This document shows, one piece after another, positions 1 to 8,038 of a stretch of 64,000 nt of DNA. The DNA lies in the NCBI RefSeq assembly GCF_021397715.1, contig NZ_CP090207.1, positions 806,001 to 870,000 of the forward strand, given 5' to 3'. The DNA is from Pantoea agglomerans (GTDB taxonomy: Bacteria; Pseudomonadota; Gammaproteobacteria; Enterobacterales; Enterobacteriaceae). Positions within the stretch are counted from its first letter, which is position 1. Every line of letters starts with the position of its first letter. The notes beneath the pieces are model-generated. The model made no database searches and was not told the DNA's origin. It saw only the letters and a program-made list of their open reading frames with translations. The translations under genes were made by a program, and so were the position numbers.

Positions 1-10
1 GCCTTTCCTT

Positions 11-29
11 ACCGCCGTTGCGGTTTTTT
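11..29 (+). terminator. Rho-independent terminator of an off-window gene
   Basis: ACCGC and GCGGT pair around a CGTT loop and are followed by a run of T. It would end a plus-strand gene lying before the window. Confidence 0.65.
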
Positions 30-82
30 GTTATTCTTTTGTGACAAATATCACCCTTTAATCCGCGTCGTACATCGCCATC

Positions 83-952
83 ATGCTCAGTCAGGCCCTT
101 AAAAAACAGCACATTAATGCACTGGTAGAGTGGATCGAAGCCAATCTGACCGACGATCTTAGTATTGATCTGATCACCCTGAAATCGGGTTATTCCAAAT
201 GGCACATGCAGCGCATGTTCAAAGAGATGACCGGCCAGACGCTGGCGGCTTATACCCGTAAACGACGCCTGACGATGGCGGCAATGGCGCTGCGGCTGAC
301 CCGTATGCCGCTGATCGATATCGCCGTACGCTTTGGTTTTGACAACCAGCAGAATTTTACCCGGGTCTTTAAAAGCCATTTCTCGCTGACGCCTGGCGCG
401 TTCCGTCGTATCCCGCATTTACCGGTGAAACATTTCCACGGCCGGATTCCGGTGCGCTCGCCGATTGAACATGCGGTGCTGGTTGAACAGGATGAAGACC
501 TGCCGCTCTGCGGTGAGACGATGGAGTGGGAGTGTCAGTTCGGCGAATATATCGCCGATCATGAACATCGGGTGGCGGAACAGGCGCGACGGCTGGTTGC
601 GCTGGCGGGCGGCCAGGTGCGGCATGGCTGGCTCGGTTTTCAGTATGGTCCGGGCCACTCTTCGGCTGACCAGCAGAATATCAGCCTGTTCCAGGCACTG
701 GAGCCGCAGCACGCCGCGATGCTGGACGGCAAAACAGAGAGCTGGAGTGAAACGCGTGGACTTTATGCGCGGATTAACTGGAGCGGCGCACCTGAGCAGC
801 TGACGCGCTTTATTGCTGACATCTACTATCTGCACCTGCCGACGCTGGGCGTGGCGCGCCGTCAGGGTAAAGATCTGCTGCGGCTGGATTTTGCACTCTG
901 CAAACCGGACTGGCTGAGCGGGGTTTTTTCGATTCCGGTGACGCCAGCCTGA
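83..952 (+). CDS. Rob-like AraC-family transcriptional regulator
   Basis: Predicted cytoplasmic DNA-binding regulator of 289 residues, the same length as E. coli Rob. The AraC-type two-helix-turn-helix domain is N-terminal (about residues 8-108); GYSKWHMQRMFKEMTG and the FDNQQNFTRVFKSHF segment closely match Rob/MarA/SoxS. The rest (about 120-289) looks like the GyrI-like ligand-binding domain of Rob. Differences from Rob along the whole length suggest a paralogue rather than the orthologue. No good Shine-Dalgarno precedes the ATG, but the homology begins right after it. Known family members control efflux and stress genes through marboxes, and a candidate marbox lies 80 bp downstream, before the next small gene. 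The actual ligand and targets are unknown. Confidence 0.85.
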   Translation: MLSQALKKQHINALVEWIEANLTDDLSIDLITLKSGYSKWHMQRMFKEMTGQTLAAYTRKRRLTMAAMALRLTRMPLIDIAVRFGFDNQQNFTRVFKSHFSLTPGAFRRIPHLPVKHFHGRIPVRSPIEHAVLVEQDEDLPLCGETMEWECQFGEYIADHEHRVAEQARRLVALAGGQVRHGWLGFQYGPGHSSADQQNISLFQALEPQHAAMLDGKTESWSETRGLYARINWSGAPEQLTRFIADIYYLHLPTLGVARRQGKDLLRLDFALCKPDWLSGVFSIPVTPA

Positions 953-963
953 GGCGTCACCGG
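935..963 (+). other. 11-bp perfect hairpin spanning the stop codon of the Rob-like gene
   Basis: CCGGTGACGCC pairs exactly with GGCGTCACCGG around a 7-nt loop that contains the TGA stop. No T-run follows, so it is not a classical terminator. A second hairpin (CAGCCG/CGGCTG) follows at 970-986. It may stabilise the 3' end of the mRNA. Confidence 0.5.
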
Positions 964-1030
964 CCGTTTCAGCCGCGATTCGGCTGCCTCAGCCTGAAAA
1001 ATGCATATTCTGTGCGGTAAACCGTGACAA

Positions 1031-1049
1031 ACCGCACGATTTTATAAAA
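1031..1049 (+). promoter_or_regulatory. Candidate marbox (Mar/Sox/Rob operator)
   Basis: The 19-mer starting ACCGCAC and ending TATAAAA matches 11 of the 14 defined positions of the marbox consensus AYnGCACnnWnnRYYAAAY. It lies between the Rob-like gene and the small exported protein gene and overlaps an AT-rich possible -10 (TAAAAT, 1045-1050). Binding is an inference. Confidence 0.4.
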
Positions 1050-1183
1050 TAAGTTACCGGTCTGGCGTAAAATCCTTCACCGAAACCCCGTAGTGCACCA
1101 TTCAACGTACTTTTCTGGCGGGGCTGAAACATTCATCTGCATTTCTGGCCATTTCTGGCTAAAAACGATAAACGAAGAAAATT

Positions 1184-1387
1184 ATGCGACGCTCAATGTT
1201 GTTACTTATCTCAATGCTTTCGGCATTGCCTATGCTGGCTGCGGCTCAACTGGCAGAACCCTTCTCGCCACCGGCTGGCCTGCACCCGCATTCACAGATC
1301 TCTCAGCACGAAATTCTGGGCGACGGCCAGTTGCCGCAGCACACCCAGAATAATCCTGCCGCCTCCGGCTTTAACGACACGCTGTAA
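1184..1387 (+). CDS. Small predicted exported protein, unknown function
   Basis: A 67-residue ORF I do not recognise. Residues 1-21 form a typical signal peptide: two arginines, a run of hydrophobic residues (LLLISMLSALPMLAA) and Ala-X-Ala type ends. The mature part is about 46 residues, rich in Pro, His and Gln, with no Cys, so it should be a small, probably disordered periplasmic peptide. A weak GAAG Shine-Dalgarno lies 7-10 bases before the ATG. It follows an activator of the Rob type and a candidate marbox, a layout that recalls marA-marB, but I see no sequence match to MarB. It could also be a chance ORF; the clean signal peptide argues for a real gene. Confidence 0.5.
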   Translation: MRRSMLLLISMLSALPMLAAAQLAEPFSPPAGLHPHSQISQHEILGDGQLPQHTQNNPAASGFNDTL

Positions 1388-1644
1388 CCGTTCTGGCCGG
1401 TAAGTGGGCGTCCCTCGGTTCAGCGGCGCAATCGACATCCCCGGCCGAATGCCTTTCCTGTTACATCCTGCGTCAGCAATAAAATCGGCTGATCGGCTGG
1501 CCATCACTTCTGCATCTTTTCCTCTTCTCTCTGGCCTGTGCAGGCTACTGAGCGACTGTTGTCGCCAGTCAGCCAGCGGCTGACTCACTTTGCACTGCTG
1601 CGTTCACCGCCTGTGTCGCAGAAGCCGATCTTCAGTGACATAAA

Positions 1645-1697
1645 ATATATCTTAATCCGCTGCGATCGCATTTTTCGTCATTGTGTTCAAGATATAT
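1645..1697. promoter_or_regulatory. Inverted repeat ATATATCTT...AAGATATAT upstream of the yqjH homologue
   Basis: Exact 9-bp inverted copies lie at 1645-1653 and 1689-1697, centres 44 bp apart (about four helical turns). The right copy lies inside the predicted promoter. In E. coli, yqjH is repressed by the PadR-type nickel-responsive regulator YqjI, and a YqjI homologue is encoded 1 kb downstream, so this is a reasonable candidate operator. Confidence 0.45.
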
Positions 1698-1709
1698 CAT
1701 AGCTAATCT
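1681..1709 (+). promoter_or_regulatory. Predicted sigma-70 promoter for the yqjH homologue
   Basis: TTGTGT (1681-1686) and TAATCT (1704-1709) are separated by 17 bp. The predicted start near 1716 places the Fur-like site over the first transcribed bases. Confidence 0.45.
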
Positions 1710-1722
1710 GAGCCACTCAGAT

Positions 1723-1741
1723 GAGAATGATTTTGATTCCA
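1723..1741. promoter_or_regulatory. Candidate Fur box
   Basis: GAGAATGATTTTGATTCCA matches 12 of 19 positions of the Fur consensus GATAATGATAATCATTATC, including an unbroken GAxAATGAT half. It sits just downstream of the predicted -10, a position that would block transcription under iron-replete conditions. Confidence 0.45.
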
Positions 1742-1797
1742 TGATTATGCTGATGCCCTCGATTGACGGGCATTTAACCCGCTTCAGGAGAGATGTT

Positions 1798-2580
1798 GTG
1801 CCAAATCCTAACTCTGATCGCCTTCCTCAGCGCGTCCGTAATGAACTGCGCTTTCGTCATATTCAGGTGGCAAGCAAAACTAACATTGCCGGTAACTTCT
1901 GGCGCATCGTCTTCAGCGGCAGCGATCTGGCGGGCTTCAATTCACCAGGCTTTGACGATCACATTAAAGTCTTCTTTCCCACCAGCGCGGGTGAGATGCC
2001 GGCACTGCCGCAGATCACCGAGGATGGCATTGTCTGGCCGGACGGCTTGCGCCCGGCGGCCCGTGATTACACGCCGCTGGCCTTTGACGGCGTCTCGTCG
2101 CTGACGCTCGATTTCTATATTCATCAGAGTGGCGTTGCCAGCGACTGGGCGACACAGGCGAAAATCGGCGACAGCCTGATCGTCGGCGGTCCGCGCGGCT
2201 CACTGATCGTACCGACCGACTACGCTTTCCAGCTCTATGTCTGTGACGAAACCGGTCTGCCGGCCTTTGCGCGCCGTAAACAGGATGCCCGCGCCCAACA
2301 GCTGCATCTGTTTGCCTATGCAGATGAGACCACCGGGCGGGATTACTTAACCGATACGGCTGGCGTTACTCTCAACTGGCTCGGCAGCGGTCAGATGCAA
2401 CGGGCGCAGCTCAGCCAGCTGACGGCGAAGCTGGATCAACTGGCGATACCGTCGGAAGATTACTTCATCTGGCTGACCGGCGAAGGCGAGTTTGTTAAGG
2501 CGCTAAGCGACTATTTCACCACCCAGCGCGGCGTGAACAGCGACTACGTCCGGGCCGTGGCCTACTGGCACCAGAAGTAA
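1798..2580 (+). CDS. yqjH: YqjH-type ferric-siderophore reductase (siderophore-interacting FAD protein)
   Basis: Cytoplasmic NADPH-dependent flavoprotein that reduces ferric siderophores to release iron. The 260-residue product aligns along its length with E. coli YqjH: LPQRVRNELRFRHI at the N terminus, the flavin-binding RDYTP motif, a GGPRGSLIVP turn, and DYFIWLTGEGE near the C terminus. I place the start at a GTG (1798) because AGGAG lies 7 bases upstream and the product then begins just where YqjH homology begins; an in-frame extension to 1681 would run through the promoter and the Fur site. In E. coli yqjH and yqjI are divergent, but here the regulator follows in tandem 77 bp downstream. 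Control by Fur and a YqjI-like repressor is inferred from upstream sites. Confidence 0.9.
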   Translation: MPNPNSDRLPQRVRNELRFRHIQVASKTNIAGNFWRIVFSGSDLAGFNSPGFDDHIKVFFPTSAGEMPALPQITEDGIVWPDGLRPAARDYTPLAFDGVSSLTLDFYIHQSGVASDWATQAKIGDSLIVGGPRGSLIVPTDYAFQLYVCDETGLPAFARRKQDARAQQLHLFAYADETTGRDYLTDTAGVTLNWLGSGQMQRAQLSQLTAKLDQLAIPSEDYFIWLTGEGEFVKALSDYFTTQRGVNSDYVRAVAYWHQK

Positions 2581-2657
2581 AGCCGGCGGCCGCCCGTGTT
2601 GAATTTTGCCAGGCGGCGGTCTACCATCAACCTCCATTTCTTCTCCCTGAGCAGGTT

Positions 2658-3194
2658 ATGAAAGACCATTCAGCAGCGCCATCTGATGATCATCCCGCGC
2701 GCGCTGGCGGCTGTGGCAGCCGTCGTAAGCGTCGGGAAAAAATGCTGGAGGCGAGTGATATTCGTCTGCTGATGCTCCATTTCCTGGCGCAGAATGCCGC
2801 GCACGGCTATGAACTGATCAAGTCGGTGGAGGAGTTGTCGAAAGGGGAGTATTCGCCCAGTCCGGGCATTATCTATCCCAATCTGACGCTGCTGGAAGAG
2901 ATGGAGGCGATTCAGGTGGTCGACGCGCAGGCCACACGCAAAGCGTACCGGCTGACTGCGGCGGGTGAGGCGCTGCTGGCGTCCAGCGGCGATCGGGTCG
3001 CCAGCCTGATCGCCCGCTTATCGTCACTGGCGATTCTGGTTAATAACCGCAGCATTCCGGCGGTTGAGCAGGCGATCCATACACTGAAAATGGCGCTCAA
3101 CACCCGTCTGGCACAGCAGGATATCTCCGAGGCCGCGTTGCAGACGCTGATTGCGGCGCTGCACGACGCGGCAGAAAAAATCACCCACAGCTGA
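2658..3194 (+). CDS. yqjI: YqjI-type PadR-family transcriptional regulator
   Basis: A 178-residue PadR-type winged-helix repressor. The DNA-binding domain occupies about residues 30-105 (LMLHFLAQNAAHGYELIKSV, SPGIIYPNLTLLEEM), followed by a helical C-terminal dimerisation region that matches the YqjI ending. E. coli YqjI carries a long His/Cys-rich N-terminal tail linked to nickel sensing. Here the tail is only about 28 residues with two His and one Cys, so metal sensing may be reduced or different. It is co-directional with the yqjH homologue, which it probably regulates. The start has only a weak GCAGG Shine-Dalgarno; a start at Met30 (2745) would remove the tail altogether. Confidence 0.82.
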   Translation: MKDHSAAPSDDHPARAGGCGSRRKRREKMLEASDIRLLMLHFLAQNAAHGYELIKSVEELSKGEYSPSPGIIYPNLTLLEEMEAIQVVDAQATRKAYRLTAAGEALLASSGDRVASLIARLSSLAILVNNRSIPAVEQAIHTLKMALNTRLAQQDISEAALQTLIAALHDAAEKITHS

Positions 3195-3228
3195 CCCTTC
3201 TCCCTGATGCGGGTTGCCAGCCGGCGAC

Positions 3229-3525
3229 TCAGCTCACTTCAGGCTTGTGCTTATCAATGTGACCCAGCGTGCGGTCCGGGAAACAGATGTCGCGCACCCG
3301 TTGTTTTAGCGTTGTGGCATCTGGAAAACCTCCATCCCGTTTACGCTCCCACAGCAGATGCCCGTCGAGCGTAATCTCAAAAATACCCCCGGTTCCCGGC
3401 CTGAGCGTCACTTCCGCCAGATCCTCAGCGAAGGTGTGCAGGAGTTCCTGTGCCATCCACGCCGATCGCATCAGCCAGTTGCACTGCATACAGTAGTGGA
3501 TAACGACCACAGGTTTTTGCGCCAT
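3229..3525 (-). CDS. Rdx / SelT-SelW-SelH family protein (Cys form)
   Basis: A 98-residue protein of the thioredoxin-like Rdx family. Near the N terminus VVVIHYCMQCNWLMRSAW contains the C-x-x-C redox motif in the position where the eukaryotic selenoproteins carry Cys-x-x-Sec. The central LRPGTGGIFEITLDG segment and the LKQRVRDICFPDRTLGHID ending are typical of bacterial members. The biochemical role of bacterial Rdx proteins is not established; a thiol-redox role is inferred. It converges with the yqjI homologue 34 bp away and is divergent from the heme operon. Length and both family motifs are intact. Confidence 0.85.
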   Translation of the reverse strand: MAQKPVVVIHYCMQCNWLMRSAWMAQELLHTFAEDLAEVTLRPGTGGIFEITLDGHLLWERKRDGGFPDATTLKQRVRDICFPDRTLGHIDKHKPEVS

Positions 3526-3616
3526 AACTCTTTTCCTTTAACGTGTTGATAAATTACCGGTTAATTGTAGTTAACAAATTGTGCTGCGCAAGAGTGATCT
3601 TAATGTAAATGGGATT

Positions 3617-3635
3617 GATAATGATTCTTAATTGC
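3617..3635. promoter_or_regulatory. Candidate Fur box of the heme-uptake operon
   Basis: GATAATGATTCTTAATTGC matches 13 of 19 positions of the Fur consensus with a perfect left half GATAATGAT. It lies 130 bp before the receptor start, in an AT-rich intergenic stretch. Iron repression through Fur is the known mode for hmu/hem operons. Confidence 0.65.
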
Positions 3636-3765
3636 ATTAAATTCCGGGCGATAAGAAATACTCAGAAACAACTCCTGCTATTTTGCGGCTTTTGTGCGAA
3701 GCCGGTTTGATGATGCCAGCAAGTAAGTGAGCGAATACTAACAATTAACCAGGTAATTCGCGCCC

Positions 3766-6138
3766 ATGTCACCACTTTTTCAGGGATTGACGCAACAGCG
3801 TCTGTTTAAACTGGCGTACCTCGCCTCTGCCATCCAACCCCTCTGCAGTTATGCCGCAGGCAGTGACGCTGCTCCGCTGGCGCTTTCCGACAAAACACAA
3901 AGTCAGGCCGATGCGGTGATGACGGTTACGGCACCACCGCTGAAGCAACAGGCTGGCAGCAAAACCAGCCTGTCGGCAGCGGATCTGCTACAGCGTGGTG
4001 CCACCGATTTTGGCTCTGTTATGCGTTATGAACCGCTGATCAGCGCCACCGGCAGTCAGGGCGGATCGTCCGCAGGCAAGAGCGGTTTTGATCGGGCGGG
4101 CTATACCGGCTACAACATTCGCGGGCTGGAAAGTAACCGCGTCGGGCTGGACGTTGATGGTATTCCGCTGCCGCAGGCAACCGGCCGCAGCTATGTGGGG
4201 CGAGCCGGGCTGGACAGTTTTGGCATTGGCCGTGACTACATCGACCCTTATCTGTTTGGCCGCATCGACATTGAAAAGGGCGCGACGGCGGTTGATCAAC
4301 CCAACACCTCGCTCGGCGGCAATGTCTCCTTCCGTAATAAGTCTCCCGACGACTACCTGCATCCCGGAAAAGCGACCGCGTTCAGCTATCAGAGCGACTA
4401 TGACTCATCCAATCGCAGCTGGCATAACGGCGTCACCGCCGCCGCCGGTGACGATGAACTGCGCGGCATCTTTGTTTACAGCCGCCGCGACGGCCAGCAA
4501 ACCCGTAACAACAGCGACACGCTGGAGGCGTATCCCGCGAACTGGCACTCCGATGCCTTTATGACCTCCGGGGTCTGGCAACCCAACGATTTGCACCGGT
4601 TCAGCGCGACCGCCGACTACTACCATAAAACCAATCACAGCCGTTACGACAGCTGGGATACCGCCGGTAACACCATCTGGGGCAGCGCGCAGCAGCAGAG
4701 CGATACCCGCCGCTGGGGCATCAGCCTGGCGGATGAATATACGCCCTACAACGAGATTATCGACAGCCTGACAACCCGGATTTACTGGCAGCAGACCGAA
4801 GCGCACGACAATACGCTGATGCCGTCGAGCGCAACCGCCTGGCAAAACGTCTATTCCGATTACAACAGCGACAGCTACGGTTTTGACGCACAGGCAACCA
4901 AACGTCTCGGGCGACATGAGCTGAGCGGCGGAGTGAATGCGCGTCGGGTAGAGACCGAGCGGCCTTTCCGTCAGACGCCGGCGCCGGGCGTCACCGGTGT
5001 CATCATGCAGCCACAGGCCAATAGCCGCAGCTACACCCTTGGCGGCTATCTGCAGGACAAAATTAATTTTGATGCTGACGGACATAACGCGGCAGTGATC
5101 CCTGGCGTTCGGGTGGCGTACCAGAACACCAAACCGCGTGATGTCGGGACGCTGACTACCAACAGCAGTGTGCTGGATGCCAGTGAAGTCTCCGCCCTGT
5201 ACGGTTCGGCCAACAGCGATACCCAGCTGCTACCGTCAATCGCCTTCCAGTACGATCTCACGCCCAGCCTGATGACCTATCTGCAATATACCCGTGGCGC
5301 GCAGTTCCCTAACGATACCCAGCTGTATGGGTCCTGGAACCTCGGTTCCAGCTATGCGGGTCCGGCACAGTATGCGCTGATCGGTAATGCTGATTTAAAA
5401 ACCGAGACCAGTAATAACTACGAATGGGGCGTGAAAGGCCAGCTGACAGAAGGTGTCACCCTGAATGCCGCTGCGTTTTATAACGACTACAAAAACTTTA
5501 TCGCCTTTACCCGCTACAGCCGCGCGGCAAATCCGGGTAAGTTCGTTAATGTCCCCAGCAACATCTACACCACTTACCAGGCGGAAAACCGCGACAAAGC
5601 CTATATCTACGGCGCTGAAATCAGCAGCAAAGTGAACGTCGGCAGCTGGTTCCCGCAGGTGGATGGCCTGAGCGCCAGCCTGGCCTTTGGCTATACCCAG
5701 GGTGCGGCGAAGTCGAGCTATCTCGGCGACCGCTATATCGACCTGGAAAGCGTGGCCCCGATGAAAGCTATCGTCGGGCTGGGCTGGGATGATGCGGAAC
5801 GGGGTTATGGCGCGGCCGTCACCGCGACCTTTGTCAAAGGCAAACGCGCCACCGCCACCAACCGTAACAGTTATGCCAACAGCGGCGGCAGCCTGACCGA
5901 TTCCAGCACTGATTATATGCGGGTGCCCGGTTACGGCATGGTGGATATGACCGCTTACTGGCGGGTGACGCCGCAGGTCAGGCTGAGCGGGGGAGTGTAT
6001 AACATTACCGATCGCAAATACTGGGATTACCTCAGCAGCCGTGAACTGACCAGCGCGACCCAGCAGGAGCGCAACAATCAGGCGCTGGCGGTGATGCCGG
6101 GCCGGACCTTCCAGTTAGGCGTTAACGTCGATTTCTGA
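3766..6138 (+). CDS. hmuR: TonB-dependent outer-membrane heme receptor
   Basis: A 790-residue TonB-dependent receptor. It has a signal peptide (cleavage near residue 31), a TonB-box-like stretch DAVMTVTAP at 49-57, a plug domain with the conserved YNIRGLESNRVGLDVDGI segment, and a 22-strand-type barrel ending in aromatic QLGVNVDF. The segment before the conserved NADLKTETSNNYEWGVKG in the barrel resembles the FRAP/NPNL region of HasR/PhuR-type heme receptors. It starts a five-gene operon with the heme-handling protein and heme ABC transporter, which fixes the substrate class; whether it takes free heme, hemoglobin or a hemophore complex cannot be read. A Fur box lies upstream. The Shine-Dalgarno (AGGT) is 11 bases away, weaker than usual. 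No hemP-like small gene was seen before it. Confidence 0.88.
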   Translation: MSPLFQGLTQQRLFKLAYLASAIQPLCSYAAGSDAAPLALSDKTQSQADAVMTVTAPPLKQQAGSKTSLSAADLLQRGATDFGSVMRYEPLISATGSQGGSSAGKSGFDRAGYTGYNIRGLESNRVGLDVDGIPLPQATGRSYVGRAGLDSFGIGRDYIDPYLFGRIDIEKGATAVDQPNTSLGGNVSFRNKSPDDYLHPGKATAFSYQSDYDSSNRSWHNGVTAAAGDDELRGIFVYSRRDGQQTRNNSDTLEAYPANWHSDAFMTSGVWQPNDLHRFSATADYYHKTNHSRYDSWDTAGNTIWGSAQQQSDTRRWGISLADEYTPYNEIIDSLTTRIYWQQTEAHDNTLMPSSATAWQNVYSDYNSDSYGFDAQATKRLGRHELSGGVNARRVETERPFRQTPAPGVTGVIMQPQANSRSYTLGGYLQDKINFDADGHNAAVIPGVRVAYQNTKPRDVGTLTTNSSVLDASEVSALYGSANSDTQLLPSIAFQYDLTPSLMTYLQYTRGAQFPNDTQLYGSWNLGSSYAGPAQYALIGNADLKTETSNNYEWGVKGQLTEGVTLNAAAFYNDYKNFIAFTRYSRAANPGKFVNVPSNIYTTYQAENRDKAYIYGAEISSKVNVGSWFPQVDGLSASLAFGYTQGAAKSSYLGDRYIDLESVAPMKAIVGLGWDDAERGYGAAVTATFVKGKRATATNRNSYANSGGSLTDSSTDYMRVPGYGMVDMTAYWRVTPQVRLSGGVYNITDRKYWDYLSSRELTSATQQERNNQALAVMPGRTFQLGVNVDF

Positions 6139-6188
6139 TAACCGCTGCTCTGCACTGATGCAGGGCACCGCAATGGGAGCACTCAAGC

Positions 6189-7220
6189 ATGGATTCTGTT
6201 TACCAGCACTACCTCGCCCTGAAAGGCGAACAACCGAAAAAGTATGCCCGTGACCTTGCGGCACTGATCGGGATCAGTGAAGCGGCGCTGTGTCAGGCCC
6301 GCATCGGGGCGGATGCCTGGCGGCTGAAGCCAGATTTTCCGGCACTGCTGCAGGCACTTGAGGCGGTTGGTGAAACCAAAAGCCTGACCCGCAACGCCTA
6401 TGCGGTACATGAGCAGATCGGCGAGTACAAAAACCTGCATCTGGGTGACCACGCCGGCATTTTACTGAACCCGCGAGCGCTGGATCTGCGTCTGTTTGTC
6501 GCCCAGTGGCGGAGTGCCTTTGCCCTGCAGGAGCAAACCGCACAGGGCGAACGGCACAGCATTCAGATCTTTGATCGTCATGGAGATGCGGTGCTGAAGA
6601 TCTATGTCACGGATCGGACCAACAGGGCCGCGTGGCAGACGCTGATTGAGGCTTTCCGCGAGGACGGCGCGACGCCACTGCAGGTTGAGCCGTTCGCCGC
6701 CGCTGCGCTGACCGATAAAGTGGATGGAGCGGCTATCGATCGTGAATGGCGTGCCATGACCGATGTGCATCAGTTTTTCAGTCTGCTGAAGCGTCACAAC
6801 CTGTCGCGTCAGCAGGCGTTTCGTGCCGCCGGTGACGATCTGGCCTGTCAGACCCGCAACGACGCGCTGGCGCGGCTGTTGCAGATGGCGCAGCAGGAGG
6901 GCAATGAAATCATGATATTTGTCGGTAATCGCGGCTGTACCCAGATTTTCACCGGCGCGATCGAGAAGGTAATGCCGATGGATAACTGGCTCAACGTCTT
7001 TAATCCGCAATTCACCCTGCATCTGATGGCTGACCAGATCAGCGAAAGCTGGATCACCCGCAAACCAGCTGGCGATGGCTTTGTCACCAGTCTGGAACTG
7101 TTTGCCGCCGACGGCACCCAGATCGCTCAGCTCTACGGACAGCGCAGCGAAGGCACGCCGGAGCAGGCGCGCTGGCGCGAGCAGATCGATGCGCTGCGTG
7201 ATGCAGGAGCCGTGGCATGA
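6189..7220 (+). CDS. hmuS: Hemin-degrading / heme-transport factor HmuS (ChuS family)
   Basis: Cytoplasmic heme-binding protein of 343 residues with the duplicated ChuS/HemS fold. The heme-ligand His lies in MTDVHQFFSLLKRHN (His194), matching His193/196 of ChuS/HemS. The first repeat ends near residue 170 and the second carries the conserved GNRGCTQIFTGAIEKV and DNWLNVFNP stretches. Family members accept imported heme and either break it down or pass it on. It lies 50 bp after the receptor gene and its TGA overlaps the ATG of hmuT, which implies translational coupling. Nothing looks truncated. Confidence 0.92.
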   Translation: MDSVYQHYLALKGEQPKKYARDLAALIGISEAALCQARIGADAWRLKPDFPALLQALEAVGETKSLTRNAYAVHEQIGEYKNLHLGDHAGILLNPRALDLRLFVAQWRSAFALQEQTAQGERHSIQIFDRHGDAVLKIYVTDRTNRAAWQTLIEAFREDGATPLQVEPFAAAALTDKVDGAAIDREWRAMTDVHQFFSLLKRHNLSRQQAFRAAGDDLACQTRNDALARLLQMAQQEGNEIMIFVGNRGCTQIFTGAIEKVMPMDNWLNVFNPQFTLHLMADQISESWITRKPAGDGFVTSLELFAADGTQIAQLYGQRSEGTPEQARWREQIDALRDAGAVA

Positions 7221-8038
7221 GATGGCTGACGCTGTTAGGACTGCTGCTGGCGCTGCCGTCGCTGGCAACGGAGCGGGTGGTATCGATTGGCGGCGACGTC
7301 ACGCAGATTATCTATGCGCTGGATGCCCAGCAGCAGCTGGTGGCGCGAGACAGCACCAGCCTGCGCCCGGCGCTGGCAACCCGGCTGCCGGATGTCGGTT
7401 ACCTGCGCCAGCTGAATGCCGAAGGTATCCTGGCGCTGAAACCGACGCTGGTGATCGCCAGTGAACTGGCGAAGCCTTCGCTGGTGCTGCAACAGATTGC
7501 ACAGGCCGGGGTGCGCGTGGTGACGGTCAGTGGTGAAAACAGTCTGCAGGCGATTCCGCAAAAAATAATCACCATCGGCGAGGCGCTCGGCCATCAGACC
7601 GACGCCCAGGCGCTGGCACAGCAGATGACGCAGCAGATCGGCCAGTTGCCACAGCAAAAATTGCCGGTGAAGGTGCTCTACATTATGGCCAACAGCGGCA
7701 TGAAATCGATGGCGGCGGGTAATCAGACCGCTGCTGACAGCGCCATCCGCAGCGCCGGACTGCAGAACGCGATGGGCAGCGTGCCGCACTATCAGGCGCT
7801 GTCGCAGGAAGGGGTGATCGCTGCCGCGCCGGATCTGGTGGTCATCGGCGAAGAGGGACTGAAAACTCTGGGCGGCGAACAGCAGCTGTGGCAGTTACCC
7901 GGACTGGCGTTGACGCCGGCCGGTCAGCAGCATCGTCTGCTGGTGATCGATACTATGGCGCTGCTGGGCTTTGGCCTGGATACGCCGCGGGCGATCGTCC
8001 GGCTACGTCAGGCCGCGGAATCACTGACGCATGATTAA
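7217..8038 (+). CDS. hmuT: Periplasmic heme-binding protein HmuT
   Basis: Substrate-binding component of the heme ABC importer, 273 residues. A signal peptide ends near residue 18 (LLGLLLALPSLA). The mature protein has the cluster A-II (class III) layout, with the conserved Tyr in LPDVGYLRQLNAEGI (Tyr62) matching the heme ligand of ShuT/HmuT. Further family segments are IGEALGH, MANSGMKSMAAGNQT and the C-terminal LGFGLDTPRA. Its ATG overlaps the hmuS stop (ATGA) and its end overlaps hmuU by 8 bp, so the transport genes are tightly coupled. Confidence 0.92.
   Translation: MRWLTLLGLLLALPSLATERVVSIGGDVTQIIYALDAQQQLVARDSTSLRPALATRLPDVGYLRQLNAEGILALKPTLVIASELAKPSLVLQQIAQAGVRVVTVSGENSLQAIPQKIITIGEALGHQTDAQALAQQMTQQIGQLPQQKLPVKVLYIMANSGMKSMAAGNQTAADSAIRSAGLQNAMGSVPHYQALSQEGVIAAAPDLVVIGEEGLKTLGGEQQLWQLPGLALTPAGQQHRLLVIDTMALLGFGLDTPRAIVRLRQAAESLTHD

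Noticed and set aside
1093..1353. An 86-codon frame overlapping the small exported protein gene
   Set aside because: No ribosome binding site and no signal peptide; the overlapping frame from 1184 has a clear signal sequence.
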